Under the pieces are notes generated by a model that was given only the letters and a program-made list of their open reading frames with translations, ran no database searches and was not told where the DNA came from. The translations under genes and the position numbers were made by a program. A stretch of 64,000 nt of DNA from Ustilaginoidea virens (Eukaryota > Ascomycota > Sordariomycetes > Hypocreales > Clavicipitaceae): NCBI RefSeq assembly GCF_000687475.1, contig NC_057317.1:186001-250000 (forward strand), read 5' to 3'. Below, piece by piece: positions 12,101 through 22,500 of this stretch (positions are counted from its first letter, which is position 1; the number at the start of each line of letters is the position of its first letter).

Positions 12101-14121
12101 CTAACTCTACTAACCTTACTAGCATTACTAACACTAATGCTATACCGGATGACCTGGAAAGCATGCCGGACCCTACTAATACTAGCGTTATTAATACTAA
12201 TGCTACCTTGGATAACCGTCCTACCTTGGATAACCGTCCTATATTACAGTCCCCGGCTACTGCAAAGGATGACCTTATAGATATCCTTACTAGCCTTACT
12301 CCTGCCGACCTTGCTGGCCCTGCTGGCCCTGCTGGCCCTGCTATACCTGCTAGCCCTACCGACCCTACTAGCCCTACCGACTTATTCCCTAATCAGGATT
12401 TATACCACCTGATATGGGATTCCTGCTATGCAGCTAAGCGTAAGCTAGCTAAAAAGGCCCCTAATGGTACGCCTAATAGCTGGAAGGATGTGCTACGATG
12501 CCCTGAAAAAGAAAAAGACCTTTGGATAAAGGCACTATTTAAGGAATTCGAGCAGCTTTTGGATACTAAAGTTTTCCAGTTTATTCCTAAGTCTAGCGTT
12601 CCTATTGATAGGAAAATTATACGCAATAGGCCTGTTTTTCGGGTTAAAAAGGATGCTAATAATCAGCCTATAAAATATAAGGCTAGATTAGTTGTCAAGG
12701 GCTTTATGCAGGTCGAAGGAAAGGACTTCCAGTATACTTATGCTTCTACCTCTATCCTACCTACCTGGAGGGTTATACTAGCTTTAGCTGCTAGTAATAA
12801 CTGGGAAATAGAGCAGATCGACTTTATAGGCGCCTTCCTAAATAGCGAACTTTCTGAGACTATTTATATGGATATCCCTGACGGATTTCTTGAATTTACG
12901 GAAAGTCTACTAACTGATAGCAAGCTTTGGTCTAATATATAGCGCCAACGGCTACTAACTTTATTTAAAGAAGCTGGATTTAACCTTTCTATTAAGCAAG
13001 CTATCTTGCTAAAGAAGGCCCTATACGGGCTAAAATAAGCACCCCGCGAATGGCAATACCGGCTAAAAGACCTGATTTCTAGTGAAGGTTTTTTACCTTT
13101 AGCTTCTGATGCTGCCGTCTTTTATAATAAGCAAACCAGCACCTTTATCGTCACCTATGTTGACGATTGCCTATTAGTTGGTCCAAATATAACTTATATT
13201 AACCAGCTAAAAAGGAAATTCCATAAGGTCTATGCTATAGAAGACCGCGGTCCGGCTTCCTTCTTCCTAGGTGTACAGATTATACGAAATAGGAAGGAAG
13301 GTCTATTGTGGCTACACCAAGCCCAATTTATAGCAGAGGTTTTAGCTAAATTCGGCTTACAGGATACTAAACCTCAGCTTATTCCACTTCAACCAGGGAT
13401 TCTAAATGAATCTAGTAGAAAAGATCTTAGCCCTACTGATCAGAGCCTTTATCAGAGCCTTACTGGCACTATAATGTGGCTTATGATGATGACTAGGCCC
13501 GACCTAGCATTTCCTATCCAATACCTTTCTCGGTTTATGTCGAAAGCAACTAATGTGCATCTAAATGCTGCAAAAGGCAGCTTTAGTTACCTTAAAGGCA
13601 CTGAGAACCTAGCTATTTGCTTTAGTGCTACTAAAAGCAACCAACAGCCTATTATAGCCGCTTATTCTGATAGCGACTTTGCTGGCTGTAAAGAAACCTC
13701 TAAATCTACTGGAGGCTTCCTGACTACTATTAATAGTGGTCCTATTAGCTGGCGTTCTAAGCGAGCCTCTTTAGTAGTGCTATCTACTTTAGAAGCTGAA
13801 TCTGATGCATTACTTGAGACTATCCGCGAGGTACAGTGGCTTTCTAACCTTTGTAAGGAGCTAGAAATTGATATTTTACGCCCTATACCGCTATACTGCG
13901 ATAACCAGGGCTCCATTTCAAATTCTAACGACCCTAATCAGCACGCTCGCACTAAGCATACGCTATTAAAATTCCGGTATATTAGGGAGCAAGCCCAGCT
14001 GGGCTTGGTTAAAATTACCTATTTACCTACTAATAGTATGCCTGCTGACGGTCTTACGAAGCCACTGCCGGGCCCTAAATTTACTAGGTTCCGCGAGTTA
14101 CTAGGTCTTAGGGCCTGCTAA
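9145..14121 (+). pseudogene. A2 copia Gag-Pol polyprotein, four nonsense codons
   Basis: One frame of 1659 codons from ATG 9145 to TAA 14119-14121. Gag occupies roughly residues 1-400 and lacks a CCHC knuckle; it ends in a Lys/Gln/Asn-rich tract. The protease has DTGS (Asp425, 10417). The pre-integrase HxxxxH-CxxC block is near 11085-11200. Integrase Asp, Asp, Glu lie in LVDRKSRF (about 11335), HYDGGNE (about 11465) and NGLAERS (11566-11583). RT follows with YVDD at 13156-13167 (residue 1338), then RNase H with YSDSDFAG and YCDNQGS. Stops: TAG 9739 (Trp codon), TAA 11560 (Gln), TAG 12940 (Gln), TAA 13036 (Gln). All four are single transitions, and no frameshift is present. The element cannot make full-length protein unless stops are read through. 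Confidence 0.95.
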
Positions 14122-14234
14122 CTTATACTAACTTACTTTTACTAAGGTTTTTCTTATGTTTTTCCTTAGCACTTTTTACTGCATTTTCTTTCCCTATCCT
14201 TTATACGATTAGCTTGCTACTACAGTAGCTAATC

Positions 14235-14242
14235 AGAGGGGG
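14235..14242 (+). other. Polypurine tract of A2
   Basis: AGAGGGGG immediately before the 3' LTR, the expected plus-strand primer. The same tract precedes the LTRs of A1 and B. Confidence 0.85.
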
Positions 14243-14986
14243 TGTTAAAATCCTATAGTAGCCTACTAGGCTGCTGGCCTTATGCCCTACTGGCCTACTA
14301 ACCTTCTGGCCCTTATACCGCCTCTTGGACTTATGGTAGTATTACCTTAGGCCTTTGCCTTCTACCTTAAGGATTTTCAGTGGATTATTTACTGTATATC
14401 AAGTAAGGTAGGCCTTGTTGAAAAGGTGTGGCATTGCTAAATTAGCGTGGTTGCCTACTAGCGTGGTGGCGGCCTACTAGCGTGGTGTGGCATTGCTAAA
14501 TTAGCGTGGTGGCCTACTAGCGTGGTGGCTAGTCCACTAGTGTGGTGGTTAGTTACTAGTGCGGTGACTAATTACTAGTGCGGTGGTTAGGGTGGTTGGA
14601 AAGGTCGGATATAGCGGGGTTGCTGACGTATCATAGCGAGCATTACGGGGAGCTTTCTTACTGGCTACCTTGGATGCCTGGGCCCACCCCTCCTTCGTGT
14701 ATATATAGGATAGCTTTTCCCCTTCTTTCTAGATAGTAGAAGGGCAGCATAATCGAACCTGTTAATGCACTACATGCCTCTTAACTTCCACCTTCCCTGC
14801 GTTTTTGGTTATCTTATATTTGCCTTGCCTTTACACTTGCCCTGCTTTATAGCACTTGTATAGTCTTAGGACTTAGTGAAAAATCTAGTATTTATACTAA
14901 GATTAGTTCACAGGTCGCAGACAGTCTTGTGCCATCTAGCTAGCTAGTAAGGCTCTGCTTTTATAGTGACCTTGAGAATTGCAATA
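14243..14986 (+). repeat. Family A 3' LTR of A2 (744 bp)
   Basis: Same length as the 5' LTR and identical to it except T at 14750 for C at 8172, a CpA to TpA change. Confidence 0.95.
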
Positions 14987-14991
14987 GCTAG
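14987..14991 (+). repeat. Target-site duplication GCTAG (right), element A2
   Basis: Perfect partner of 7660-7664. Confidence 0.93.
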
Positions 14992-16537
14992 CAACTTCGA
15001 GGGTATTGCCGTCGGCGCTCTCTATTGATTGAAGCATATCATCGGGGCCTATAACCTGACCTCTGGTCTTTATAGGCATATTATGATTCCGAGGGGCATT
15101 AGGATAGCCGCCTCGGCTAGCTCGGCTAGGGGTATAACCCCTAGGATAAAGTATTTAGTCGGTCGGGCTATAGTTATCGTCCGTTGAATATTACTATTAT
15201 CGGGAGCTTTCCCCTGTCTTAAATAGTGGCCTATAAATAGACGCTTTCCCTTTCTATTATAGCGGCCGGCCCCTTTCTTCTTCGGTAGGAATAGAGGCCT
15301 TCTTTAATATAGATAGAGGGATAAGAGGTTATTATGCCGTTGGTATTATAAAGTCCCTAGGGGTCGAAGGGGCTTATAAAGGTTTTCGCGAGGGTAATCG
15401 CGAGGGTGTTTGTAAGAGTATTTATAATGGTATCCATAAGGGTATTCGAACAATTATAGTAGGAAGTGAATTCCTTAAGCTTATAATAGAGGGGGCATCC
15501 TGGTTCATTTGCATCTCCCGTTCGGTATAAGCAGTAGGGACTAATTATTCCCTATCAGGGTTTAACCGGGATATGAAGGTCTTGCGTATAAGTTGGAGGT
15601 CTATTTCTTCTTAAGGCCATTTAGGCATATATTCTTGTTGTATGCAGTAGAGAAGGGTCCTAATTATTAATAATCCTATGCTTCTAATATACACCCTACG
15701 TTCCCGTAGGGTTGTTCGGAATTCCCATAGGAGCCGTTTATTGATACGGCTGAATAGCTCTTTAGTCCACTCATTATAATCCTTACGGAATTATTCCTAT
15801 AGATTATCATCCTTCTCATCGCCTGTTATATAACTATTGATGAGGTAGGCGATACGATTGTGTAATTATTTGTCTGTAGTATTTGTAGGGTTAATTTGGT
15901 CTATCGAATCGATTTAGTCTTTTATAATAATCTTAGCGAAAGGGTTGAGCTTTTCCGGTAGTAGTGCCTCTATTGTGATATTGATAAAGGTAAGGATAAA
16001 GTAGAAAAGGCAGAGAGATAGGGAGCGTTTGGCGTAGGTATTAAAGGAAGTAATTGATAGAAGAAAGAAGGAAGGAAGTAAAAAAGGAAGTAATAGTCGG
16101 GTAGGATATTATAGGCGTTCCGGTTGCTTATTTAACTGTTGAATATATCGGTAAATAGGTCCTTTACTGTAGATGTTGTTGTTGCGGTTTAGAGTCGCTT
16201 GCGTAATAACCTGCGTTTTGTGCCTACTAATGGTATTATGATAGATTTAGTGCTCTATAGTTCCCGGCACAACCAAAGATATCGTGATATTTAGCGATCG
16301 TTACTGACTGATACAATCAATCAGTGTAATATTGGCGGTTATTCCTCGTGATAGACGAATAGGGAAGGTTAGACACAATCAATTTATCCCTTAGTCCGTA
16401 ATATATAAGCCGTTTTCGACTAAATTAGGCTAAATCACGTTCCTTATTAGTACGATCTTTTTAAATCGCCTCTTCTTGCTGGTCTTAGCTAATCTATAAA
16501 GTGAACTTTAACTTCACTGATCAGTATTGGTGTCACA
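14992..16537 (-). mobile_element. Element D, 5' part: gag start and candidate LTR
   Basis: Continuation of the minus-strand element beyond the A2 insertion. About 16020-15500 reads on the minus strand as a Gag-like protein (for example PEKLNPFAKIIIKD, FRKDYNEWTKELFSRINKRL), with TAG/TAA in place of Trp/Gln codons. Upstream, a candidate 5' LTR spans 16537-16174 on the minus strand, starting TGTGACA and ending CAACAACAACA. The LTR limits are a guess from termini only, since the partner LTR is outside the window. Confidence 0.5.
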
Positions 16538-16621
16538 TTAAGGGGTACCCAGTTATACATAGGGTTGCGCGTATGGTATCAAGTACCGTGAGGTTACCGG
16601 TTAAAGGTATAATTACTTCTT
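16538..16621. other. Short AT-rich stretch, no gene seen
   Basis: Lies between the candidate LTR of D and the GC-rich patch. Nothing recognisable. Confidence 0.4.
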
Positions 16622-16890
16622 TAATTATAACTGATTAACTAAGAGGAAAGAAAGGAAGCAAAAGAGGGTAATTACACGATGTGGCCTTTTTGTGCGTGCT
16701 ATAGTCATATGCATCGGCGCGGTCGGGCCGGGCTGCCCGCGTGCCCTACCGGGCTTAGGGGCACAGGGGCAAAAGGGGCAAAAGTGGCCACATCGTGCGC
16801 AACGGGTGTGCGCGGCACATCCGTCGCAATATGCCCAATTGGGCACCTTGCGACAGCGATTCCGACAAAGGGTAACCCTAATATGCATAA
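16622..16890. repeat. GC-rich patch with inverted repeats
   Basis: A GC-rich island inside AT-rich sequence. It holds a 12-bp perfect inverted repeat, CACGATGTGGCC (16675-16686) and GGCCACATCGTG (about 16785-16796), extended imperfectly on both sides. A second near-palindrome, CGCAATATGCCC / GGGCACCTTGCG, is at about 16825-16852. Overlapping open frames on both strands look like by-products of the GC content. It could be a small fold-back or MITE-like insertion; no TSD was identified. Confidence 0.4.
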
Positions 16891-17309
16891 ATAATAATTA
16901 TATAATAGAACTATCTAATACTAATATATTAGGCAGCCTTTATATACTGGAAAACGAAAGCCAAAATAAATACAAACTTAATATATAAGTCCAAAATCCT
17001 TTAGATTAACTAAATAGAACGCAAAGTACTATTATTATTACCATACTAGATACTCCTTAATATATAATTATAAATAGAGTAGCTACCTAGTCGAGTCTAT
17101 AACTCCCTAAAGATAACTAAACGAAACTAAACTATAAACTCTATACTTAATAGTACCTAACCGATAAAGATAATATCCTAATCAGGCTAATTTCGATAAA
17201 TATATTATTAGCCGCCTAAAGGATTAATCTAAATAAACCTAAGATATATAAGCAGGCAATATCTAGAGTATATTAGGATGATTAATTAAAAGTAATATGT
17301 AATGAATTT
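16891..17309 (+). mobile_element. Element C, upstream of RT (RIP-degraded copia)
   Basis: Very AT-rich plus-strand copia remnant. Its end, at about 17240-17309, reads KIYKQAISRVY-DD-LKVICNEFK with TAG at Trp positions, the conserved block before copia RT. The frame continues after the solo LTR at 18083 (LIKDNET...), so the two pieces were one element. Confidence 0.7.
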
Positions 17310-17314
17310 AAATT
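17310..17314 (+). repeat. Target-site duplication AAATT (left), solo LTR
   Basis: AAATT here and at 18078-18082 flank the solo LTR exactly. Confidence 0.9.
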
Positions 17315-18077
17315 TGTTAAAATCCTATAGTAGCCTACTAGGCTGCTGGCCTTATGCCCTACTGGCCTACTAACCTTCTAGCCCTTATACCGCCTCTTGG
17401 ACTTATGGTAGTATTACCTTAGGCCTTTGCCTTTTACCTTAAGGATTTTCAGTGGATTATTTACTGTATATCAAGTAAGGTAGGCCTTGTTGAAAAGGTG
17501 TGGCATTGCTAAATTAGCGTGGTTGCCTACTAGCGTGGTGGCGGCCTACTAGCGTGGTGTGGCATTGCTAAATTAGCGTGGTGGCCTACTAGCGTGGTGG
17601 CTAGTCCACTAGTGTGGTGGTTAGTCACTAGCGTGGTGGCTAGTTACTAGTGCGGTGACTAATTACTAGTGCAGTGGTTAGGGTGGTTGGAAAGGTCGGA
17701 TATAGCGGGGTTGCTGACGTATTATAGCGAGCATTACGGGGAGCCCTCTTACTGGCTTCCCTGGATGCCTGGGCCCACCCCTCCTTCGTGTATATATAGG
17801 ATAGCTTTCCCCCTTCTTTCTAGATAGTAGAAGGGCAGCACAATCGAGTCTGTTAATGCACTATATGCCTCTTAACTCCCACCTTCCCTGCGTTTCTGGT
17901 TATCTTATATTTGCCTTGCCTTTACACTTGCCCTGCTTTATAGCACTTGTATAGTCTTAGGACTTGGTGAAAAATCTAGTATTTATACTAAGATTAGTTC
18001 ACAGGTCGCAGACAGTCTTGTGCCATCTAGCTAGCTAGTAAGGCTCTGCTTTTATAGTGACCTTGAGAATTGCAATA
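17315..18077 (+). repeat. Solo LTR of family A (763 bp)
   Basis: A complete family A LTR (TGTTA...CAATA) with no internal region, between AAATT duplications. It presumably arose by recombination between the two LTRs of an element that had inserted into element C. It is 19 bp longer than the A2 LTRs because the U3 tandem-repeat array contains an extra unit (about 17620-17645). Confidence 0.93.
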
Positions 18078-18082
18078 AAATT

Positions 18083-18538
18083 AATTAAAGATAATGAGAC
18101 CTAATATAAAGCCTACCTCTTAAAGGGGCAATAAGCGCTATAAGGAAAATAGGTATATAAACTCAAGCGAGGTCTAAATAGTAATATACTTAGGTATAAG
18201 GCTAGATTCGTAGTTAGAGGCTTTAAATAGGAAGAGGGCATTAACTACTATAAGACCTTTGCCTTAGTCGTTAAACCTATAAGCTATAAACTAATTTTCG
18301 TAATTGCTACTGCCTTAGATCTTAAAGTTAAATAGATAGATATAAAAACAGCCTTTCTCTATAGAAATATTAATAAGGAAATATAGCTTAAATAGCCAGA
18401 GGGCTTTAACGATAAATCAGGCAAATACTACCGCCTATAAAAGGCCCTCTATAGACTAAAATAATCACCGCGTATTTAGTATAATACCCTTAGTAAGTTC
18501 CTTCTAATACTAGGATTCTAACCACTTCACTTAAATAT
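18083..18538 (+). mobile_element. Element C, first half of reverse transcriptase
   Basis: Plus-strand copia RT remnant. Reads include YKARFVVRGFK, DIKTAFLYRNINKEI, PEGFNDKSGKYYRL and KALYRLK-SPR, with stops where Gln, Trp and Glu codons are expected. It ends LGF-PLHLNIR and resumes as VFVYNSTFIAVY at 26056, so family B inserted inside the RT gene. Confidence 0.85.
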
Positions 18539-18543
18539 TAGGG
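18539..18543 (+). repeat. Target-site duplication TAGGG (left), element B
   Basis: TAGGG here and at 26051-26055 flank element B exactly. Confidence 0.93.
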
Positions 18544-19289
18544 TGTTGAAATCAGCGCCTTTTTAGCTGTATTTTGGTACTGGTCTCGCCACCATACGAC
18601 GTCTCTGCGTTGAGATATCGCGGTGGCTATACCAGGCGCTATAGTGGGGCACAGCGCCCCACAACGCCGATTACAGTGGGCCACAGCGCCGGTCACGGCA
18701 CCGGCACAGCGCCCCACAGCCGGCCACAGCGGCCGGTCACAGCGGGCCACAGGGCCCACAACAGGCGGCGCATTTCTACGGGATTACCAAATGGGCAAAT
18801 CAGCACTTTCGGCCTTCTACATACAGTCACCCGCTACACCGCGCCTTTACGGCACACCGGTATAGGGCTTCCGGCCCGTACGGCACACCGATATAGGGCT
18901 TCCGGCCCGTACGGCAGGCTGTTATAGGGCATCCGGCACACCGCTATAAGCCACTGGGCTTGGTTGGGTGTGCACTGGGTAGGATATTGGGCACAGACTG
19001 GGCACGGTTGGGCAGACCGACTTTTCGTCGGGTTTTTCGCTATTTTTGCGGTTTTTCATTATTTTCAACCACTTTTTCAAGATGGTAGAAATATGCCCAA
19101 AATTCCCTCTTTCTAGCTAGAATAGTTACCAACAATTAGAATCAGATTTCCCTGATATCTTTGCTCTGGTCAACCTCTTGTGCGCTTTAAATCTTTAACC
19201 AGCTCTTTGTTTTATTCTGCAACGCCTTATACGCCACTGTCGGTATCCAGTACATTTCCAACAGTGTTCTGAATCACCATTTTGCAACA
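18544..19289 (+). repeat. Family B 5' LTR (746 bp)
   Basis: Perfect 5-bp terminal inverted repeat TGTTG/CAACA. The middle (about 18645-18765) is unusually GC-rich, made of repeated CACAGCG/GGCCACAGCG blocks. A CCGGCCCGTACGGCA-type repeat with TATAGGG spacers follows at 18850-18950. Open frames across it are shadows of that composition. Confidence 0.95.
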
Positions 19290-19303
19290 GGTTATAAGCC
19301 CGG
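19290..19303 (+). other. Primer binding site of element B
   Basis: GGTTATAAGCCCGG right after the 5' LTR, identical to the A2 site at 8409. It is complementary to a tRNA anticodon arm (initiator Met with one mismatch). Confidence 0.7.
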
Positions 19304-19568
19304 TATCTCAAGGCTTCCAGCTTAAGACTTTTTTACGCTAACTTAGGATTTTAACGCATTTGGCAGCTAACCTTCCAGAAATCTACTAACAAGGGACTGA
19401 TCATCCCAGATTTAGGAACCCAGCTACCACACCAAGCTGCAACACATCCTTGCAACAGGATTTTCTAAGGTTATTCCTTAACGCAGCTTTCTTCTAGTTT
19501 TATCTAGATTTTCAGTCTTGATTTTCTTCGCATTTTTAAGACTTTCCGGCACCTTTTCTCTTCCTACA

Positions 19569-22500
19569 ATAGCCAGTCAGAACGTTCCTACCGCTAATAA
19601 CCCAGGCTACCAAGTCCCTGATACGGCAGAGGTAGAAGAATCTGATAATAACCAGGAAATTGCCCAGCTCAGGGAAGACCAACAGGAAATAAGAAAAGAA
19701 TTCAACCATAAATTTAATCGAATTAATTCTAAAATCGATTTTTTGGCTGATAAGGTAGGCACCTTAGTAGACAGACTAATTAAGCCTGCTACTAGCCTAC
19801 CATCCCAGGATATAATGGATGTGGATACCTTCCAAACCCCTATAGGTAAAGGAAATAATCCACCATTACTACCTAAAGCCTAGCAGCAACCCCTGCCGGT
19901 TCCATCCAGCATTAGCAGCTAAGTCAGCGCTATAGCTATTAAGGAACTAGCCAAAACAGCCAACGGATTCTAAGAATCCCAAAAGCTAAGGGGGGCATCT
20001 AACTTCGACCAATAGAAACAGGCCCTTATAATTCAACTTAAGGCACTTAACATCGCTAAATTTATCGAAGATCCTTCTATTGCCAGCAAATTTAACGACT
20101 CAGAGCAAGCACTTTTACTATTACTTATCAAGAATAGTTGCATAGAAGGACCAGCTGCCGCTATCAACTGGTGCACTGACCCAGAGTCAGCCTTTACGTT
20201 ACTCACCAAACAGTATTCTTACTTATTAAACGTACAGCAGACCCACCTATACCCTGCCTTCCATCAACTAAATTTTACAGGCTATAAGGGTACCTTGGAA
20301 TCTTTCAATGCCTCCTTTAATAGCTACCTATCCAGGCTGCAAATTTTAGGCTCCCATATACAACCTTTCGACCAAATCAGCCAGTATTTACATACTATAG
20401 AAGGGGTCTTTTTTCAGTAGGCAGAACGGCACTACATAATAATAAGAATCGCCTATACTTAGGGAAATACATTAAATATTAACCTGCAATTTTATATGGT
20501 TGATTTACTGGAAGAACAACGCATTAAAGAGTCATCAGTAGCAAGGGCTACCACCCACCTCGCAAAGGTCAAGGGTGCCGCTACTAATAGCAACAGTAGC
20601 AAGCCAGCTAGTAACAACACTAGCAAGGGTGGTAAAAACACTACCACTAACGCCAACAAAAAGAAACAGGGGTCTTCTACCCAACAAAGGTCTTCTTCAG
20701 CCACATAGGGCAAGCCGGAAAATAAGAAGAAGAATAAAGAAAAGAAAGATTCAGCTAATAAAGCAGATACCCCACAAAAGACCAACGAAAAGGAAAAGAC
20801 TATTAATTCCTTCGTACTAAGGAATTATAATACTCTAAGTCTTACACCCAGTGAGACAGTCTATTCTTCTTTCCAGGACCGCGAATATATGCAATTTCTA
20901 GCTACCAGCTATAGTGCATAATCCGGTGGAAAAACGCCAATAGATTCTTTGCTCTACGATACTGGTTCTACGGTGTATATCATCAACGATAAAAAGCACT
21001 TCACCTACTTCCAATACTATACCGGAAACAGACCAATTATTAGCACAGGTGGTGGCCCAATTAAGCCTAATAGGTGGGGCACAGCGCGTTTTACCGTGCT
21101 ACAGGCCACCAACCTACCTCAGTAGGGCACCTTAGAGCTGACTAACGCCCTCTTCATACCAGCTTTTGATATTAATATCTTTAGCGGCGTTAAACACTAT
21201 CTGAATCATAGCAGTATTCAGGGCCAAAGCCTAGTTAATAGCAACAACAAGTGCATTAGGCTTCTTAATTTTAAGAAGTATAGCTTCTTTTTATAACAAA
21301 AAGGGGTAGATTCGCCGTTTTTACACCATACCAGCCAACCGGTTTCACACAGTATCTCGGTCGAATTACCTGCCCTAGCCAACCCAGAAGAATACGAGGA
21401 ATATCCCCTGCCAGAGGATTTACCTACCCTACCAGCTGACTCGGACTATCTACTAGCTAATTCTCAAGCTAATCCACCAGCTAATTCGCAAGCTACCCCA
21501 CCAGCTAGTCCTGGTTTTTCGGTGGTACCAACAGAGGCTGCTATTCCCAATACAGCCCAACCACCACAGAGGGCCCCGGTCACCCTCGACCTAGCCCCAG
21601 CAGCTGATACTGAGTATCAAAAGCTGCTATTACTAGCCGGAATTTAGTATATCCGGCTTAGGCACATCGGAATCCAACTTCTAAAGAAAACCTATATATC
21701 AACCATAGGGTTACCTAATCTTAGTAAGGTAAAGGATTCTGATTTCAACTGCATCGCCTATAAAAGGGCAAAGTCAGTTCGGCGTTTTACATCAGGGGCT
21801 ATACTAGACCCTATGCATTATTTGGATATTATAGAGGGCGATATCTTCCAAATCAACCCTCTACTATATAATAAACGCCCCATTTGCCTCATCTTAGTTG
21901 ACCGGAAATCACGCTTCCGTTAGGTATATCTACTACCTAATAAGGAGGGACCCATAGTATTCCCAGTATTACAGGGGTTCTTCCAAAGTCTTAAGAATCG
22001 CTACGGCAAATCAGCTGTTGAATTCCACTATGATAGTGGCAAGGAAATCAATAACGTCATTATAGCCTAGCTAGCTCTTAAGGGCATAGATTTTTTAACC
22101 TCTTCCCCTTATATTCATAAGCAAAATGGGTTAGCAGAACGCTCTATATAGGTCATCGTTAACCGACTTAGAGCTACTATACTTTGGTCTCGGTTACCTT
22201 CTTACCTTTAGTCTATAGTGATTTTTAGTATTACTACCTTGGTAAATCTAATAGCAGTCTTAAACCGTTCCTCGTCACCTTTCGAGGAATTAAAGAAGGA
22301 CTTTCCGGAAATTACGCACTACCACCTACCCGACCTTACTAGCTTTAGGGCTATTAGTGCGGCTGTAGAGGTGCTAATCCCTCTAGAAAAACGGGTCATC
22401 AGCCACAAGCTAGCCCCCCGGACCGAGTCAGGTAGGTTACTAGCTACACTAGGTAACGGCACCTACCTCGTCTATATCCCACATCGCCAGGTCGTCACTA

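Larger units (their letters stand above)
7665..14986 (+). mobile_element. Complete family A copia retrotransposon, copy A2
   Basis: A full-length 7322-bp element: 744-bp LTRs at 7665-8408 and 14243-14986, primer binding site, long leader, one polyprotein frame and a polypurine tract, flanked by TSD GCTAG. I find a single difference between the two LTRs (C at 8172, T at 14750), so insertion was recent. The polyprotein frame is unshifted from 9145 to 14121 but has four nonsense codons. It lies within gag of the older minus-strand element D. Confidence 0.96.

Noticed and set aside
16625..16988. Frames of 71-98 codons on both strands
   Set aside because: Caused by lack of stops in the GC-rich inverted-repeat patch.
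18538..18927. Frames up to 117 codons, repeated at 25212-25688
   Set aside because: They lie inside the family B LTRs and reflect the CACAGCG-rich composition.
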